Below, in pieces: positions 50,101 through 60,643 of a DNA stretch of 64,000 nt. The notes below the pieces were generated by a model, which was not told the origin of the DNA, did no database searches, and saw only the letters and a program-made list of their open reading frames with translations. A program made the translations under genes and the position numbers. The first letter of the stretch is position 1, and the number at the start of each line of letters is the position of its first letter. The stretch comes from Ananas comosus (Eukaryota; Streptophyta; Magnoliopsida; Poales; Bromeliaceae): NCBI RefSeq assembly GCF_001540865.1, contig NC_033638.1, positions 2,383,902 through 2,447,901 on the forward strand, given 5' to 3'.

Positions 50101-53100
50101 GTTCGGCCGCCGACCTCGCCGATTTGCCCACTAGGTCTATTCAGACATATGTAATTCAAGAAAAGATAGATGGCAAACCAACTAATGCTACTACTAATAC
50201 AATGCCTGCAAGAAAGCTGATCAACAGATAGATAATCATATGTATGGTAAATATGCATGCATGCCTTTCCACATTCACTTTGGCTTTTACCCAATTAACC
50301 CGGTTAACACTTGTTAACCCCAAAACTCACAACCCAAAATCCCTCTCAATCGGGGGACTCGAACCGCCCAAGGAGCCGTCTTCGGGGACCGCTCTCCCCA
50401 TGGTGTCAATTTCGGAACGCACCGCTTGAGAGGAAGCTACCTCCCTCAAGCCAAGACTCAATGTGAGTATGATCCAATCCCCAATTTGGGAATGTATAGC
50501 CACACTTGCTACTTTGCCACAAGCCACAATGCCATAATGCAATAACAGGTTTTTACCTTGTCATATATATATCACTCTCTAGGCCACACTTGCCGTAATG
50601 CCACAATGGTTTAACCTTGTTTAGCAATTCATCTTTCGGTGCCAATCTCGTCGCTAATGTCAATGTCACCTTTGTTTACTAATGTCATAGTCCACATGTC
50701 ACGCCCCGAGACTGCTACCAATTTAGTCCGGATCGGACGCATCAAACAGACGCCGAACGGACAGCACTTCCCCTGTCCGCCCAAGGCTAAGTAACGAGAT
50801 CATGTACAAGAATTTGCACAGGAAAAGAAATTCAATACATACATGATAAACTAGAAGCACACAAGTGCCATACAAGTAAGAGCAAGAACTACAAGTGTAT
50901 AACAAGTGAATAAAGAGAGATATTCTAGCTATTACAACCATTCAACATTAATTCTTTTAATTACACATCCATCTCCCAAAATGTGATACATAATCATGTT
51001 CAAAATACATAAGTAGCTCTCCAACATCTATCCAAAATGTACATCATATGTCTCTAGTACACGAGGGTACTCTAATGCAGATAGGAAGCTACTAACTACC
51101 TCCGGGCGCTATGCCCTTGCCGCGTTCCTCGCCCGGCGCACTGGTACTTGGCTCTGCAATAAAGTGGGGTGAGAACTATATAAATATAGTTCCCAGTGGG
51201 TTCGGCCGCCAACTCTCCCGATCTTTCCACTATGTCTAAGCAGGCATAAGCAGATATATAGATAGATAGATAGGTAGAAATAAACTGCAACTATTCTACC
51301 GTGCCTTCAACGCGATGCCATGTATGAAATGATCATCATGCACAGTATACTATCATGCTAGTATGATGCCAAGAGTATGTATATGTAATATAGCAATGCA
51401 ATCTACAACATACACTATGTCTACTCAAGGTAAGAGTGCAATTCTACTATGCCATTCATGTTCATTACCCAATTTACCTGGCTAACCCGTAGGTTAAGCC
51501 CTCGATTCACTCTCAATCTCATAAGTGAGGAAAAGCTGCACTCGCAGACCGAGACCGTCTTCGGGACAACTACGTCTGCCCCTATGTGAAGTACTCCGGA
51601 GACCACTGCTTCGGTGGAGCGACCACCGACAAGCAAAACAGACTAGTGAGTATGATCCAATCCTCACGAGAGGTAGAGTCATAGTGCCTCTACTACACAA
51701 TCACAATGCATAATCAACGTCGGGACTTCTACTATCCCTCAGTTCATGTCATGTTTACTACACTAGATTCGATGCCAGTTGTTCGATCATTTGTAGTAAG
51801 TTTTCTAACTAGTTGACATGCCACTTGTTCATGTTTAGTGTTTCTACTACACTAGTTTAGTGCCACTCATCTAGGCTATACATATGTCCAAGTTCATTTT
51901 TATGCCACTATAGGATTCCATGTTACAAGACCCAATCCCTATGCATCCCTAGTCCATGTGTCAAGCCCACAATGCTACACTACTAAGAGGCATGCAAGGA
52001 AATAGAAATGCAACCATCTACTCATCCTATAATGCATAACATCAATATATAAGATATGATCAATATATATAACTTAGACATAAAAAGACGCCCGGTTGCT
52101 TCGGGATGGACACCCCCCACCTTCTTATGTTACCAAAAGGCTAGGGTTCCGATTTCGTGATTTTTAGATGCTTTCTCGGCGTTCCAGGCGAAAATGAAGC
52201 CAAAAATAGATTTTTCGCCAATATTTCTTCGTAGCCTCGCCGAATGCTCAAACCGAGTGCACGAACGCGTTCGGGGACCTAACAATTAGGTTAGAGAAGG
52301 GTCAATTGAGATCAAAACCCCTCACAAGAAAAATCTCTCTTTTGGATGCCCTAGAAGCCCCAATATTGCAATAGCCTCATACAAGCAATTTCTTTAGCAA
52401 TAAATGGGTTCCATTACTTCTAAAGGTCCACAAGAGTCTATCTAGCTAGGTTCTAAGAGATCAAAGCAAACCCTAAGCTACTTGCCATGAGAGAAGGTTG
52501 AAGCTTACCTCTACTAGCTAGATCAAGCAAAGAAGAAGATGGAGAAGATGATGGTAGTCCTCTCCTCTTGATCTTCTTCTTCTTCTTTTCCTTCTTCTCC
52601 TTCTTTTCTTTCTTCTTCTCCTCCTTTGCCTTGAGAGAGAAAGAGAGAGTGTGGGTGAGTGTGTGTGTGAGGGAGAAGAGAGAAATGACTAATAAACCCC
52701 TTCTATACAACCCTCTCATGCAACATTTGTATTTACACCCCTCCACTTTGCCTCTTATGCACTGCCCAGACTGGGCAGATTTCGCATGCGGGGACCGGTC
52801 CCTCTACGGGAGGACCGGTCCCCGAGAGCTGCCTCACATGAAGAGCCCTCGGGCCAGCCCTATCATGCGTACGGGGACCGGTCCTTTACTGGGAGACTGG
52901 TCCCCGAGAGCAAAACTCTGCGCAGAGCCCTTTACTCTGCCTTGCACGCGTACGGCGGCCGGTCTCTCCCGCCATGACCGGTCCCCGAGAGCAACATTTG
53001 CGTACAGAGCCTCCCTGCCGCATTCTCTGCTTACGGGGACCGGTCCCTTCCACCAGGGATCGGTCCCCGAGAGCAAAATCTGCAACTTGTGCAGATTTGC

Positions 53101-55264
53101 ACAATTTGCTCTCGAGACCCAACTTCAATGCACTTTTAGTGCATTTGACTTCTTCGGCTTCTCCAAAGCATACCAACACGACTCTTGGTCGGTTTTAAAC
53201 GAAGTCCAACTCTCGTATTTCGAGAATTCACTTCCATACACCACATCACACATTCACACAAGTATAGGGTTCTACACACATATCTCACATGGTTCCACAT
53301 CAATTAATATGTTCACCTATTTAGAAGCATACAATTGAATCTCAACCAATAACCACATGTCACTCTACCCTATCATGCATGAATGTTACTATTCACATAT
53401 ATGCTCAAACAAGCTCCTCTTCAAGCTCTAAGTCTTCAACAATGGAGGAAACCCAACAAAAAGTAAGGAGGAGAAGAAAGGAGAGATCAAAACCAATTAA
53501 AATCCACCAAAAATGGAGAAGAAATCAAAGGGGGAGAGTCTCACCTTATTCTCCACTGTTTTGAGCTCAAGAGAGCTCTCAAAGGGGCTGGGGTGAGTTA
53601 TAAAGGGGTTGCAACAATTGCAAATACACCCCTCCACAACTTCAGCGCGCAGAGCAAAGTGTACCTGTACATGGGAAAGTGTACTGGTACAAGCCCTGCG
53701 CGGCAGCAACCCGAGCCTCGGGTTCGCAGAAAATCTCTAGTATACCGGTACAACCATCAAGACGTACCGGTACAAATCCTGTACCGGTACAACCATCAAG
53801 GCTGTACTGGTACACAGCCTAGCTAAGGCCAACCCGAGAGCAGGACCAATAATCCAACTTTTTGGATTTTGGTACAAGCTTTAAATCTCAATTCTCAGGA
53901 TGCGAGCCATAGGTCGGAACACTGTCAACGACCTTCTAGAATATCTGGCAAAGCTCGGAACACAGATCAAACACTTGAACCTCGCAATTTGCAAAGGTCC
54001 AGTGTGTTACAGAACCATACCCAAGTTCATGAACTAAATCCCATAAACCATGAACCAAGTTCATGATGCTTATTCAAGTTCGTGAACGAAACACCACGAA
54101 TCATACCCAAGTCCCATAAACTATGAATTAAGTTTGTAAACCAAACACCACGAACCATACCCAAGTTCATACACTATGAACCATAAACCATACACCAAGT
54201 TCATGAATCATAAACCAAGTTCATGAACCATACCTTATGAACCATGAACCAAATAAACCAAATTCATGAACCATACACCATGAACCATAAACCATAGACC
54301 AAATTCATGAACCTCATGAACCAAATTCTATAAGTCATATCCCATGAACCATACCCAAGTTCATGAACCAAACACCACGAATGTAACACACTGGACCTTT
54401 GCAAATTGCGAGGTTCGAATGTTTGGATGTATTTCGAGCTTTCCACATTTGGTTGAGGGTTATAGAATGCTTTTCGACCCTAGAAGTTCGAAAACCTGAG
54501 TTTTGGTTTGGTCCTGAGAGTTTTTACTCTCGGGGACCAGTCCCTGGAAGGAGAGACCGGTCCCCCAGTGAGCAGTGCTGCGGCAGCCCTGAGGCAACCG
54601 GTCCCTAGCAGGCGAGACCGGTCCCCGAGCGCGTCTACGCATTGAGAGACCGGTCCCGCACAGGGAGAGACCGGTTCACGAACGATGGTTTTTCGGGTTC
54701 GGAGCGAGAGACCGGTCCCTGCTGGGGAGAGACCGGTCCCTCTGGGCGAAAACTGCCCAGACCGGGCTGATGCAATATTGAATTTTTGAGGGGCCTCTTG
54801 GGATTTGTTACAATAGAGGGTCTATATGACCCCTCCACTCTCTCTTCTCCCCATTTCTCTTCTCTCAACCCTCTCTACACCCTTGATAGAGAAGAAGAAG
54901 AAGGAGGAGAAGGAGAGGAAGGAGAGAAGGAGAAGAAGTTTGGAGCTACTAGTGGACTTGGAGCATCTTCCTCANGCGGCCCCAGCTCGTACGGCGGGTC
55001 CTCCACCGACCGCTCCGGCGGCTCCTCTTCGTCGTCCTCCTCGCCGGCGGCCGCGTTAGGGTTAGAGTTCTGTTGGCCTGGGCGGTGGTGGTGGTGGTGG
55101 TGGTGGTGGTGGTGGTGGTGCTCGGAGAGGGCGTGGTAGGGGTGGGGGTGGGGGAGGAGGCGGCTGCGCAGCTCGACGAGGTCCTGCTGTGGCGTGCCGA
55201 AGCGGCTGGCGCCGATGGTGCCGCCGAGGACGACGAAGGTGAGCAGCAGACAGAGCGCGGTCAG
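47200..55264 (-). CDS. Xyloglucan 6-xylosyltransferase (GT34), broken
   Basis: Golgi type II membrane enzyme that adds xylose from UDP-xylose to the glucan chain of xyloglucan. The N-terminal part (54976-55264) has the signal anchor LTALCLLLTFVVLGGTIGA, SRFGTPQQDL, a His tract (CAC repeat), an acidic stem and YELGP. The catalytic part (47200-48139) has KPRVLLVTGSSPRPYENPVG, HYLLKSIKNKVDYCRVHG, the DXD-type WWMDSDAMF, HGWDEMVYD, DRPVFEADDQSAMVYLLATQ, HFVGCKPC and FNFGDNQIL, with a stop at 47200-47202. Problems: about 6.8 kb of repeats between Ns at 48140 and 54975, roughly 26 codons missing at that join; about nine codons lost with a frame change near 47950; two extra bases near 47790; one missing near 47733; one extra near 47310. 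A gypsy LTR replaces the codons before the anchor. XXT1/2-like genes are often intronless. Confidence 0.87.
48141..48674 (+). mobile_element. 3' end of the 3.2-kb LTR family
   Basis: It matches 34518-35028: TTCAGTTCTGCAGTTATTTC, the GCCCACTCGGGACT segment, GGAATCGCCTGGAGCTAGC, and the end GTCCCGGGGCGTGACA. It lies beside the N at 48140 inside the XXT gene. Confidence 0.75.
48675..49571 (+). mobile_element. LTR 3' part followed by a primer binding site
   Basis: Contains GTCGGTGGTCGCTCCACC, the GCCGAACCCACTGGAAACT block, GGTAAGGGCATAGCGCCCTA, and the end block with TCTGTCTGTTCGGCGTC. The end is altered (GGGCCTGGTA where GGGCGTGACA is usual). It is followed by AAATTGGTATCAGAGCATG at 49583-49601, a Met-tRNA primer binding site. 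Confidence 0.65.
49602..50696 (-). mobile_element. Truncated LTR in minus orientation
   Basis: It starts TGTCACGCCCAGGG one base after the primer binding site of the preceding plus-strand LTR, and mirrors that LTR end. Further blocks: GTTCCCAGTGGGTTCGGCCG, GGTTAACACTTGTTAACC, CCGTCTTCGGGGACC. It stops where another LTR begins at 50697. Confidence 0.65.
52792..53072. repeat. GGGACCGGTCCC palindrome doublets, cluster 2
   Basis: Four doublets at about 52796, 52877, 52958 and 53040. Each is an ACCGGT-type core followed 19-20 bp later by a second core and the constant CCCCGAGAGC. Some cores are decayed (ACTGGT, GCCGGT, ATCGGT). Confidence 0.8.
53650..53818. repeat. TGTACCGGTACA palindrome copies
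   Basis: TACCGGTACA or one-base variants occur about six times (for example TACCTGTACA, TACTGGTACA, TACCGGTACA), some 16-23 bp apart with shared ACCATCAAG spacers. It lies in the same LTR as cluster 2 but has a different palindrome. Confidence 0.75.
54012..54381. repeat. Palindromic GTTCATGAAC satellite, left part
   Basis: Irregular repeats of AAGTTCATGAACC, CATAAACC and ATGAACCAA types. The core GTTCATGAAC is its own reverse complement. It is the same repeat as 57084-57850, separated from it by a solo LTR. Confidence 0.85.
54532..54742. repeat. GGGACCGGTCCC palindrome doublets, cluster 3
   Basis: Four doublets with ACCGGT or ACCAGT cores 20-21 bp apart, for example ACCGGTCCC-TAGCAGGCGAG-ACCGGTCCC. 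Same design as clusters 1 and 2. Confidence 0.8.
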
Positions 55265-56189
55265 TGTTATGTACCGGATGATTTGAGGTGATTTGGAGGT
55301 GAGTTTGTGAAAGAGAAGGAGAGGTAGAGAAATAGAGAGAAATAGAGAGAGAGATTGGGAGGAAGAAAATAGGGTTTTAGAAGAATTTAGAATAGGATTT
55401 TGGGGAAGGAGAAGAGAAAGGAGTGGAGAAGAAAAGGATAATTGGGGAAGAAAACAAGCTAATAATTCATTTCCATTCCTAAGCCCTAGCTTACATTACA
55501 TCCTGATACGTATACTACTTAGTAGTTCCGTACAGAAAAGAGAATTATTTAATCTCTGAGGACTAAACAGCAAAAGTGACAAAAAAGAAGTGGCCTGGTT
55601 GGGCCGCCAATTCGGTGGTAGTTGGGCCCTCTTCCTGGGCTTCCTGAGCTCCTCTGCTGCTTGTCATGTATTCGGACTTGGGTCCATCCTTTTCCGTACT
55701 ACCCGCAACCCAGCGGGTCTTGGGTTTGCCATTTTGCCCCAATCTGAGCCCGCTTTGCCCGATCCATGCTTAACGGTAAGTGGGCGTCGGTTCCAGCCTT
55801 CTCCGCATCATCCACGACCCGGCGGATATTTGGTCCGCATTTTACGCCTGCTCCGGTGATCCGACCGCCCGATCCGCCAGCTCTCTTCTTCGCCCCAAAC
55901 GCCCCGGTTCTGTCGGGCTTCCTCCTCCGACCTCGATCCTCCCATTTTCCCTTCACCACCGACTATGCCCTAGAACTATCGAGCTCGCCTGAGCCCCTTC
56001 GAAGGCGCCTTCCCGCCGGAGTTCCGCCCGAGCGCCTTCCTGCCGGATCGCTCCGCTGAGCTCACTCGTCACCAACCTCCTGGTGTCACTTCTCTGCTCT
56101 ACTTTGTAAAGTTGACATTTTTACTACTCTCCCATGCTAACTGCTGCTACTACTACTACTTTTACCATTTATTCTTCAGGGTCATTACA
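55265..56189 (-). mobile_element. Gypsy 3' LTR inserted in the XXT signal anchor region
   Basis: On the minus strand it starts TGTAATGACCC and ends CATAACA (925 bp), and the polypurine tract TTAAGGGGAAGGGAT lies directly before it. It joins XXT coding sequence (CTGACCGCGCTC) with no N between. The GAGGACAAGGATGAACTTAA segment before the tract is typical of the 3' end of plant gypsy elements. Confidence 0.72.
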
Positions 56190-56218
56190 ATCCCTTCCCC
56201 TTAAGTTCATCCTTGTCC

Positions 56219-56980
56219 TCAAGGATGGAACTTGTTGACTGGTTTGGGGGATCCCATTTGCTTCCCCTGCGGCACATTCTTCTTCTTCAAAGTTGCTTCT
56301 TTTAAGCCACCTTTGGAAACCTCCTCCGGCTGGCAGCATGGACGACGGCCCTGTTGGGGCAGGGGCTCACCCTTGGGCCCTTCAGGATGTCGCAACCTGT
56401 GCGCTACCGGATCCCCCCTCGTCAAAAAACTGGGTTGGTTCAGAGAAATGCAACTACAGTTTTGGACTCCTTCTGTCAGCTCCGCTATGCTACTTGTGGA
56501 ATATTGACTCCCAGTGTACATGTCTTCTCCTAGAGAGAATTTTACTCCTTTTTCTATCAGCATGATATGTGTTCTCTGCTGTGCTCTATTTGATTGCCCT
56601 TCAAAAATGTATAGTACTTGTCCCCTTCGCTTGAACCAACTCAAATTTGAGTCCTTCATAATATTTCCAATAGTAATCGAGGCATTAGTTGGAGGGTAAT
56701 AGGTATATTTACCTTGTAAAATTCTCTCTCCTGTTGAGAAGCGGCATCTGGTGTAGGACCACCACTCTTCAGGTTTCAGCTTCTTGTAACAATGTGTAGG
56801 CCTATTTTCTTCCTTAGCTCTTAAGCAAACTTCACATTCTGGCACTAACTGATCCACATCCCTTTCGATTCCTGACCATCGAGTGAACTGTTCAATTCCC
56901 TTATCAACTTGCCACGCCCTGGAAGTATGAAATTCAGTTAACAGATGGTCTTCTTCACTTCGATTTTGCACAGCTTGCAT
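56219..56980 (-). pseudogene. Gypsy internal remnant, possible integrase zinc finger
   Basis: An open frame of 253 codons. Its first part, HLLTEFHTSRAWQVDKGIEQ then DVDQLVPECEVCLRAK, resembles the H2C2 zinc-binding start of a gypsy integrase, with the second His lost. The remainder (TYYPPTNASITIGNIMKDSN and on) I do not recognise. It leads into the polypurine tract and the LTR, which supports retroelement origin. Confidence 0.5.
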
Positions 56981-57083
56981 CCATNTTTACTTCCGCTTTT
57001 ATTCTAGACGCCTTATATGTGTAGACATATGGCGGGTCTGGGCACGCTACCGGGAGGGCCTCCGCCGGTCCCGGGGCGTGACA

Positions 57084-57850
57084 ACGAACCATACCCAAGT
57101 TCATGAACTAAATCCCATGAATTAAACACCACGAACCATACCTAAGTTCATGAACCAAAACTCATGAACCATACACCAAACTTCATGAACCATGAACCAA
57201 ATCCATAAACCAAGTTCATACACCAAATCCATGAACCATATCTAATGAACCAAATCTTACATACCCAACCTCATGAACCATAAACCTCATGAACCAAGTC
57301 CATAAACCCAAGTTCATACACCAAATCCATTAACCATATCCGAGTTCATGAACCAAATCTTACATACCCAACCTCATGAACTATAAACTTCATGAACCAA
57401 GTCCATAAACCCAAGTTTATATACCAAATCCATGAACCATATCCAAGTTCATAAACCAAATCTTACATACCCAACCTCATGAACCATAAACCTCATGAAC
57501 CAAGTCCATAAACCCAAGTTCATATACCAAATTCATAAACCATATCCAACTTCATGAACCAAATCCCACATACCCAACCGCATCAACCAAGCTCATGAAC
57601 CATGAAGCAAATCTCATGAATCATGAACCAAACCATACCTAAGTTCATGAACCAAATCTCATGAACCAAATTTCATAAACCACATACCAAACCTCATGAA
57701 CCGTAAACCAAGTTCATGAACCAAATGAACTAAGTTCATAAACCAAGTTCATACACCACATCCCATGAACCATATACCAAACCTCATGAACCATACACCA
57801 AATCCTATGAGCCATACACCAATCCATACCTAAATCTCATGCCCAAAGTT
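57084..57850. repeat. Palindromic GTTCATGAAC satellite, right part
   Basis: About 770 bp built from CATGAACCA, AAGTTCATGAACC, CATAAACC and ACATACCCAACCTC elements in irregular order, with a higher-order repeat of about 113 bp at 57230-57590 (ATACCCAACCTCATGAACCA returns three or four times). It runs directly into the stem-loop array. Confidence 0.85.
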
Positions 57851-57866
57851 CATCATGAACATTTTC

Positions 57867-58608
57867 TTTACTCTAGCTCATATACCTAGAGTAAAAATTA
57901 AATATCGACTACCCCTAATACATATACTTAAGGCTAAGTCAATCGCCTTAGCACATATAACTAAGGCAAAACATCTTCAAATCGACAGAGTTCTAAATTA
58001 TATACTTAGAATTCAGTCAAATGATATCAAATATACTTAGAGTTCATCCGACTAACCCTAATACATACCCTTAGGGTCTAGTCAACTTTTTGCTCTAGCA
58101 CATATATCTAGAGTTGAAGTCAAACTAAGCTCGACTGGTCCTAATACATACACTTTAGGTCTAGTCAGTCTTTTACTCTAGCATATCTACCTAGAGTGAA
58201 ATCCATACCCGATTGAGCCTTAATACATATATTTGAAGCTCATGCAAATCAAACCCGACGAACCCTAGCATAATACCTTAGGGCTTAGTCAGATCCTCAC
58301 TCTAGCACATATAACTAGAGTGGAAAAGATATTAAACTCGGTTAATCCTGATACATATACTCAGGAATTAGCCACTCTCTACTTTCGGGTAATTCAACCC
58401 ACCTCAATACATATATTTGGGGTCGAGTCACATCTCCACCTTGGAATATACAACCAAGGTGAATATAATCGGACTCTAAGACATATACTTAGAGCCAATT
58501 AGACTCTAATACATAGAGTTTAATATCGACTAGGTCTTAACACATATACTTAAGACCTAGTCAATCTCAAATCCAACTGAATTCTAATACATATACTTAG
58601 GATTCAAT
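57867..58608. repeat. Array of about 19 stem-loops with constant loop, varying stems
   Basis: At about 40-bp steps, short inverted repeats enclose a loop near YACATATAC. Examples: CACTCTAG-CACATATAA-CTAGAGTG (58298), CACCTTGG-AATATACAA-CCAAGGTG (58438), ACCCTAA-TACATACCC-TTAGGGT (58055), GCCTTAG-CACATATAA-CTAAGGC (57946), TCCTGA-TACATATAC-TCAGGA (58346). The unit at 58529 has a 13-bp perfect stem from GACTAGGTCTTAA. The stems differ in sequence yet stay paired. Two units (58026 and 58502) have lost an arm or part of the loop. No coding sense. Confidence 0.85.
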
Positions 58609-58639
58609 AAACCGAGATACAATTCATCTCATCCAATCT

Positions 58640-59896
58640 ATAAAGGTCTCTTAATCGAAGGTGCCCCAATGCCACGGGGGTAATTAACAATAGATGTTTA
58701 CATCTATGAGAAGCCATGGATCCGCAAAACATATACATATAAATACTAATCTGAATCATGAATACAACCCCACGGCCCAAAATCCATCGACCGTGCGAGG
58801 TGCGTCATTCGTTGTGGCATACATACTTATGCATGTTGCATTGAGTTGCTAGTGGACATATGCATGAGGATATGATGTGAGAATAGACTAGATTCATGAG
58901 GAACTAGTATGTGAACCAATGATATTGTAAAATTGGAAACCATTGCATATGTGGCCGACTTGAACATAACATGCCTTGTGATTGTTTGGGGTTTGGGATC
59001 CCCGATGTCCTCGGGCGGGAGGACTAGATCATACTCGATTCGTCTGTTGTATTTGAGGAGGTCGCGCCTCCCATTTCTGTGAGCTCCGGAGTTGTATCAC
59101 AGTGAGATTGAGACGGGGGAGGTGGTCACGACGGTGTGCCCCCGGCAGACGGTCACGGTGGCGTGACGGTGTGGAGCGAGTCGTGGTTCGACCTTTGGGT
59201 GAACCAATTGGATTGAATCAAGGCATGTTCATGGCATTACATAGAGTGCATACATGGTAGAACTTAAACTTATTCTTGTTGACATGATTGGTACAGGCAT
59301 AGCTACACATTTGAAGCATGATGTAGATGTCTATGAGCAAGTTAGGCTTATTGTTTATCTATTATCTCTTTGACATATTGTCCTATTTATTGCTTCTATG
59401 CCTTTCTTAGACCTAATGGGAAAATCGGCGGGGTCGGCGGCCGAACCCACTGGGAACTATGGATAATAGTTCTCACACCCTGTTTTGCAGAGCCTAATAC
59501 GAGCGCGTGCGTCGAGGATCGCGGCAAGGGCATCACGCCCTAGATAGAGTGGACCACCGGCGTTAGCTCACTACCCTCAAGTATAGAAAGGAAAGAATGA
59601 TATGTAAAACCCTTTTGTGAAGAAATGTGATGTATATGAGAGATGGCATTTTGGTTATATGTATGAGAAGTAAAGTGAAATATGTAATGGTTCATGTATG
59701 TGAACAAGTGATGTAATAGATAGTTTAAATTCTCTTATATCTGTGATTGTCTCTCTCAATGTTGAATGCTAACATCTCTTGTTGGATACGTATGCATAGA
59801 CTTTGTTACGCTTCGGACGGACAGGGGAAACTCTGTCCGTTCGGCAGGTCTGTTTCGAACCCGAACTGTCCAAATTGGCGATGTCGGGTCATGACA
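58640..59896 (+). mobile_element. LTR 3' part ending GGGTCATGACA
   Basis: Shares with other LTRs the GTGAGCTCCGGAGTTG block, a CGGCAGACGGTCACGG segment, GGCCGAACCCACTGGGAACT, GGCAAGGGCATCACGCCCTA and the end block GACAGGGGAAACTCTGTCC. Its left edge against the stem-loop array is not defined; 58640-58790 may belong to either. Confidence 0.6.
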
Positions 59897-59897
59897 A

Positions 59898-60110
59898 CTT
59901 CTAATACCACTAAGTTATTGATGCTATTAGGTTTTCGGCCATGAAAGGATATGCGATTAAAATGATAGTGGTCTCCTAGGGTTGAGTGGGTGGTTGGTTC
60001 TGCAGTATGATCTAATGAATGTAAATTGTCAAAGAGATAAATCTAACGATGGAAAACTTGGTAGCAACAAGTGCTTAGTGCTATTAGAAGCACCCCAGCC
60101 GGGCTTTCTC
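59898..60110. mobile_element. Small MITE-like repeat, inverted copy
   Basis: Carries GATAGTGGTCTCCTAGGGTT, GAGTGGGTGGTTGG and ATGATCTAATGAATG, the inverse of blocks at 12890 and 15255. Confidence 0.5.
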
Positions 60111-60643
60111 TCTCTCTCTCTCCCCCCTTTCCTCTATATATATATATATATCCAATCCTAGTATTGTTAAGAGTTCTAGTTTAATTTAAATTCTATTTAA
60201 TTTATCTCTAATAGATTTAAATACTTATTCTAATCTAACTAGAATTTAGCAATAAATCTAACTAAATCCTAACATATGGCCTTTCAATTTTGTAGCAATA
60301 GGTTGGATTTTTTACATTCAAAGAAGGCTTAGGGTTGTCATGGACTTAGCTAAATGGCTTCTTTAGTCCGTGCGGCGCTCACCTTCCTCCGCAAAGTGAG
60401 CAAGCCTACTTCTCTACTTGATAAGTTAGGACCTACTTGCCCTGGACTAAGTACAAAAGAAAGAGTTTGAAGAAAACTCTTCTATTACTTGGAGTAGAGG
60501 ATTACAAGTGAGGATTCTTGAGTTGAGGGCGTGGAGGCCACATCTATTTAAAGACCGCTCGCCACCTGTAAGGCAAATGAAAAGGTGTCAAGTGGCGCAA
60601 AGCTACAAGGCAAAAAGAGAAGCTACAAGCTCCTAAGAGACCT
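60111..60643. other. CT/TA microsatellite and unassigned repeat-like DNA
   Basis: A CT run and a TA run at 60105-60152, then sequence with no recognised gene. ATTTAAATTCTATTTAATTT low complexity lies at 60180-60230. Confidence 0.4.

Larger units (their letters stand above)
50697..54011 (-). mobile_element. Complete-looking 3.3-kb LTR, minus orientation
   Basis: From TGTCACGCCCCGAGAC to CCAGTGTGTTACA (the inverse of the TGTAACACACTGG start at 54382). Inside are TATATAAATATAGTTCCCAGTG, read in parts, the CACCGACAAGC block, GACGCCCGGTTGCTTCGGGA, a CT-rich tract at 52570-52630, GGGACCGGTCCC doublets and TACCGGTACA copies. The flanks CCACA and GAACC do not match, so it is nested or rearranged. 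Confidence 0.65.
54382..57083 (+). mobile_element. LTR with ACGAA target duplications, holding a misplaced contig
   Basis: It starts TGTAACACACTGG and ends GGGGCGTGACA. ACGAA lies on both sides (54377-54381 and 57084-57088), and the same satellite continues beyond each. Real LTR sequence is 54382-54974 and 56986-57083; the part between the Ns at 54975 and 56985 is XXT and gypsy sequence that does not belong to this LTR. It contains palindrome cluster 3 (54532-54742). Confidence 0.75.

Noticed and set aside
57867..58608. CRISPR-like array
   Set aside because: Eukaryotic context; there are no constant direct repeats with unique spacers. The constant part is a short loop and the variable parts pair with each other.
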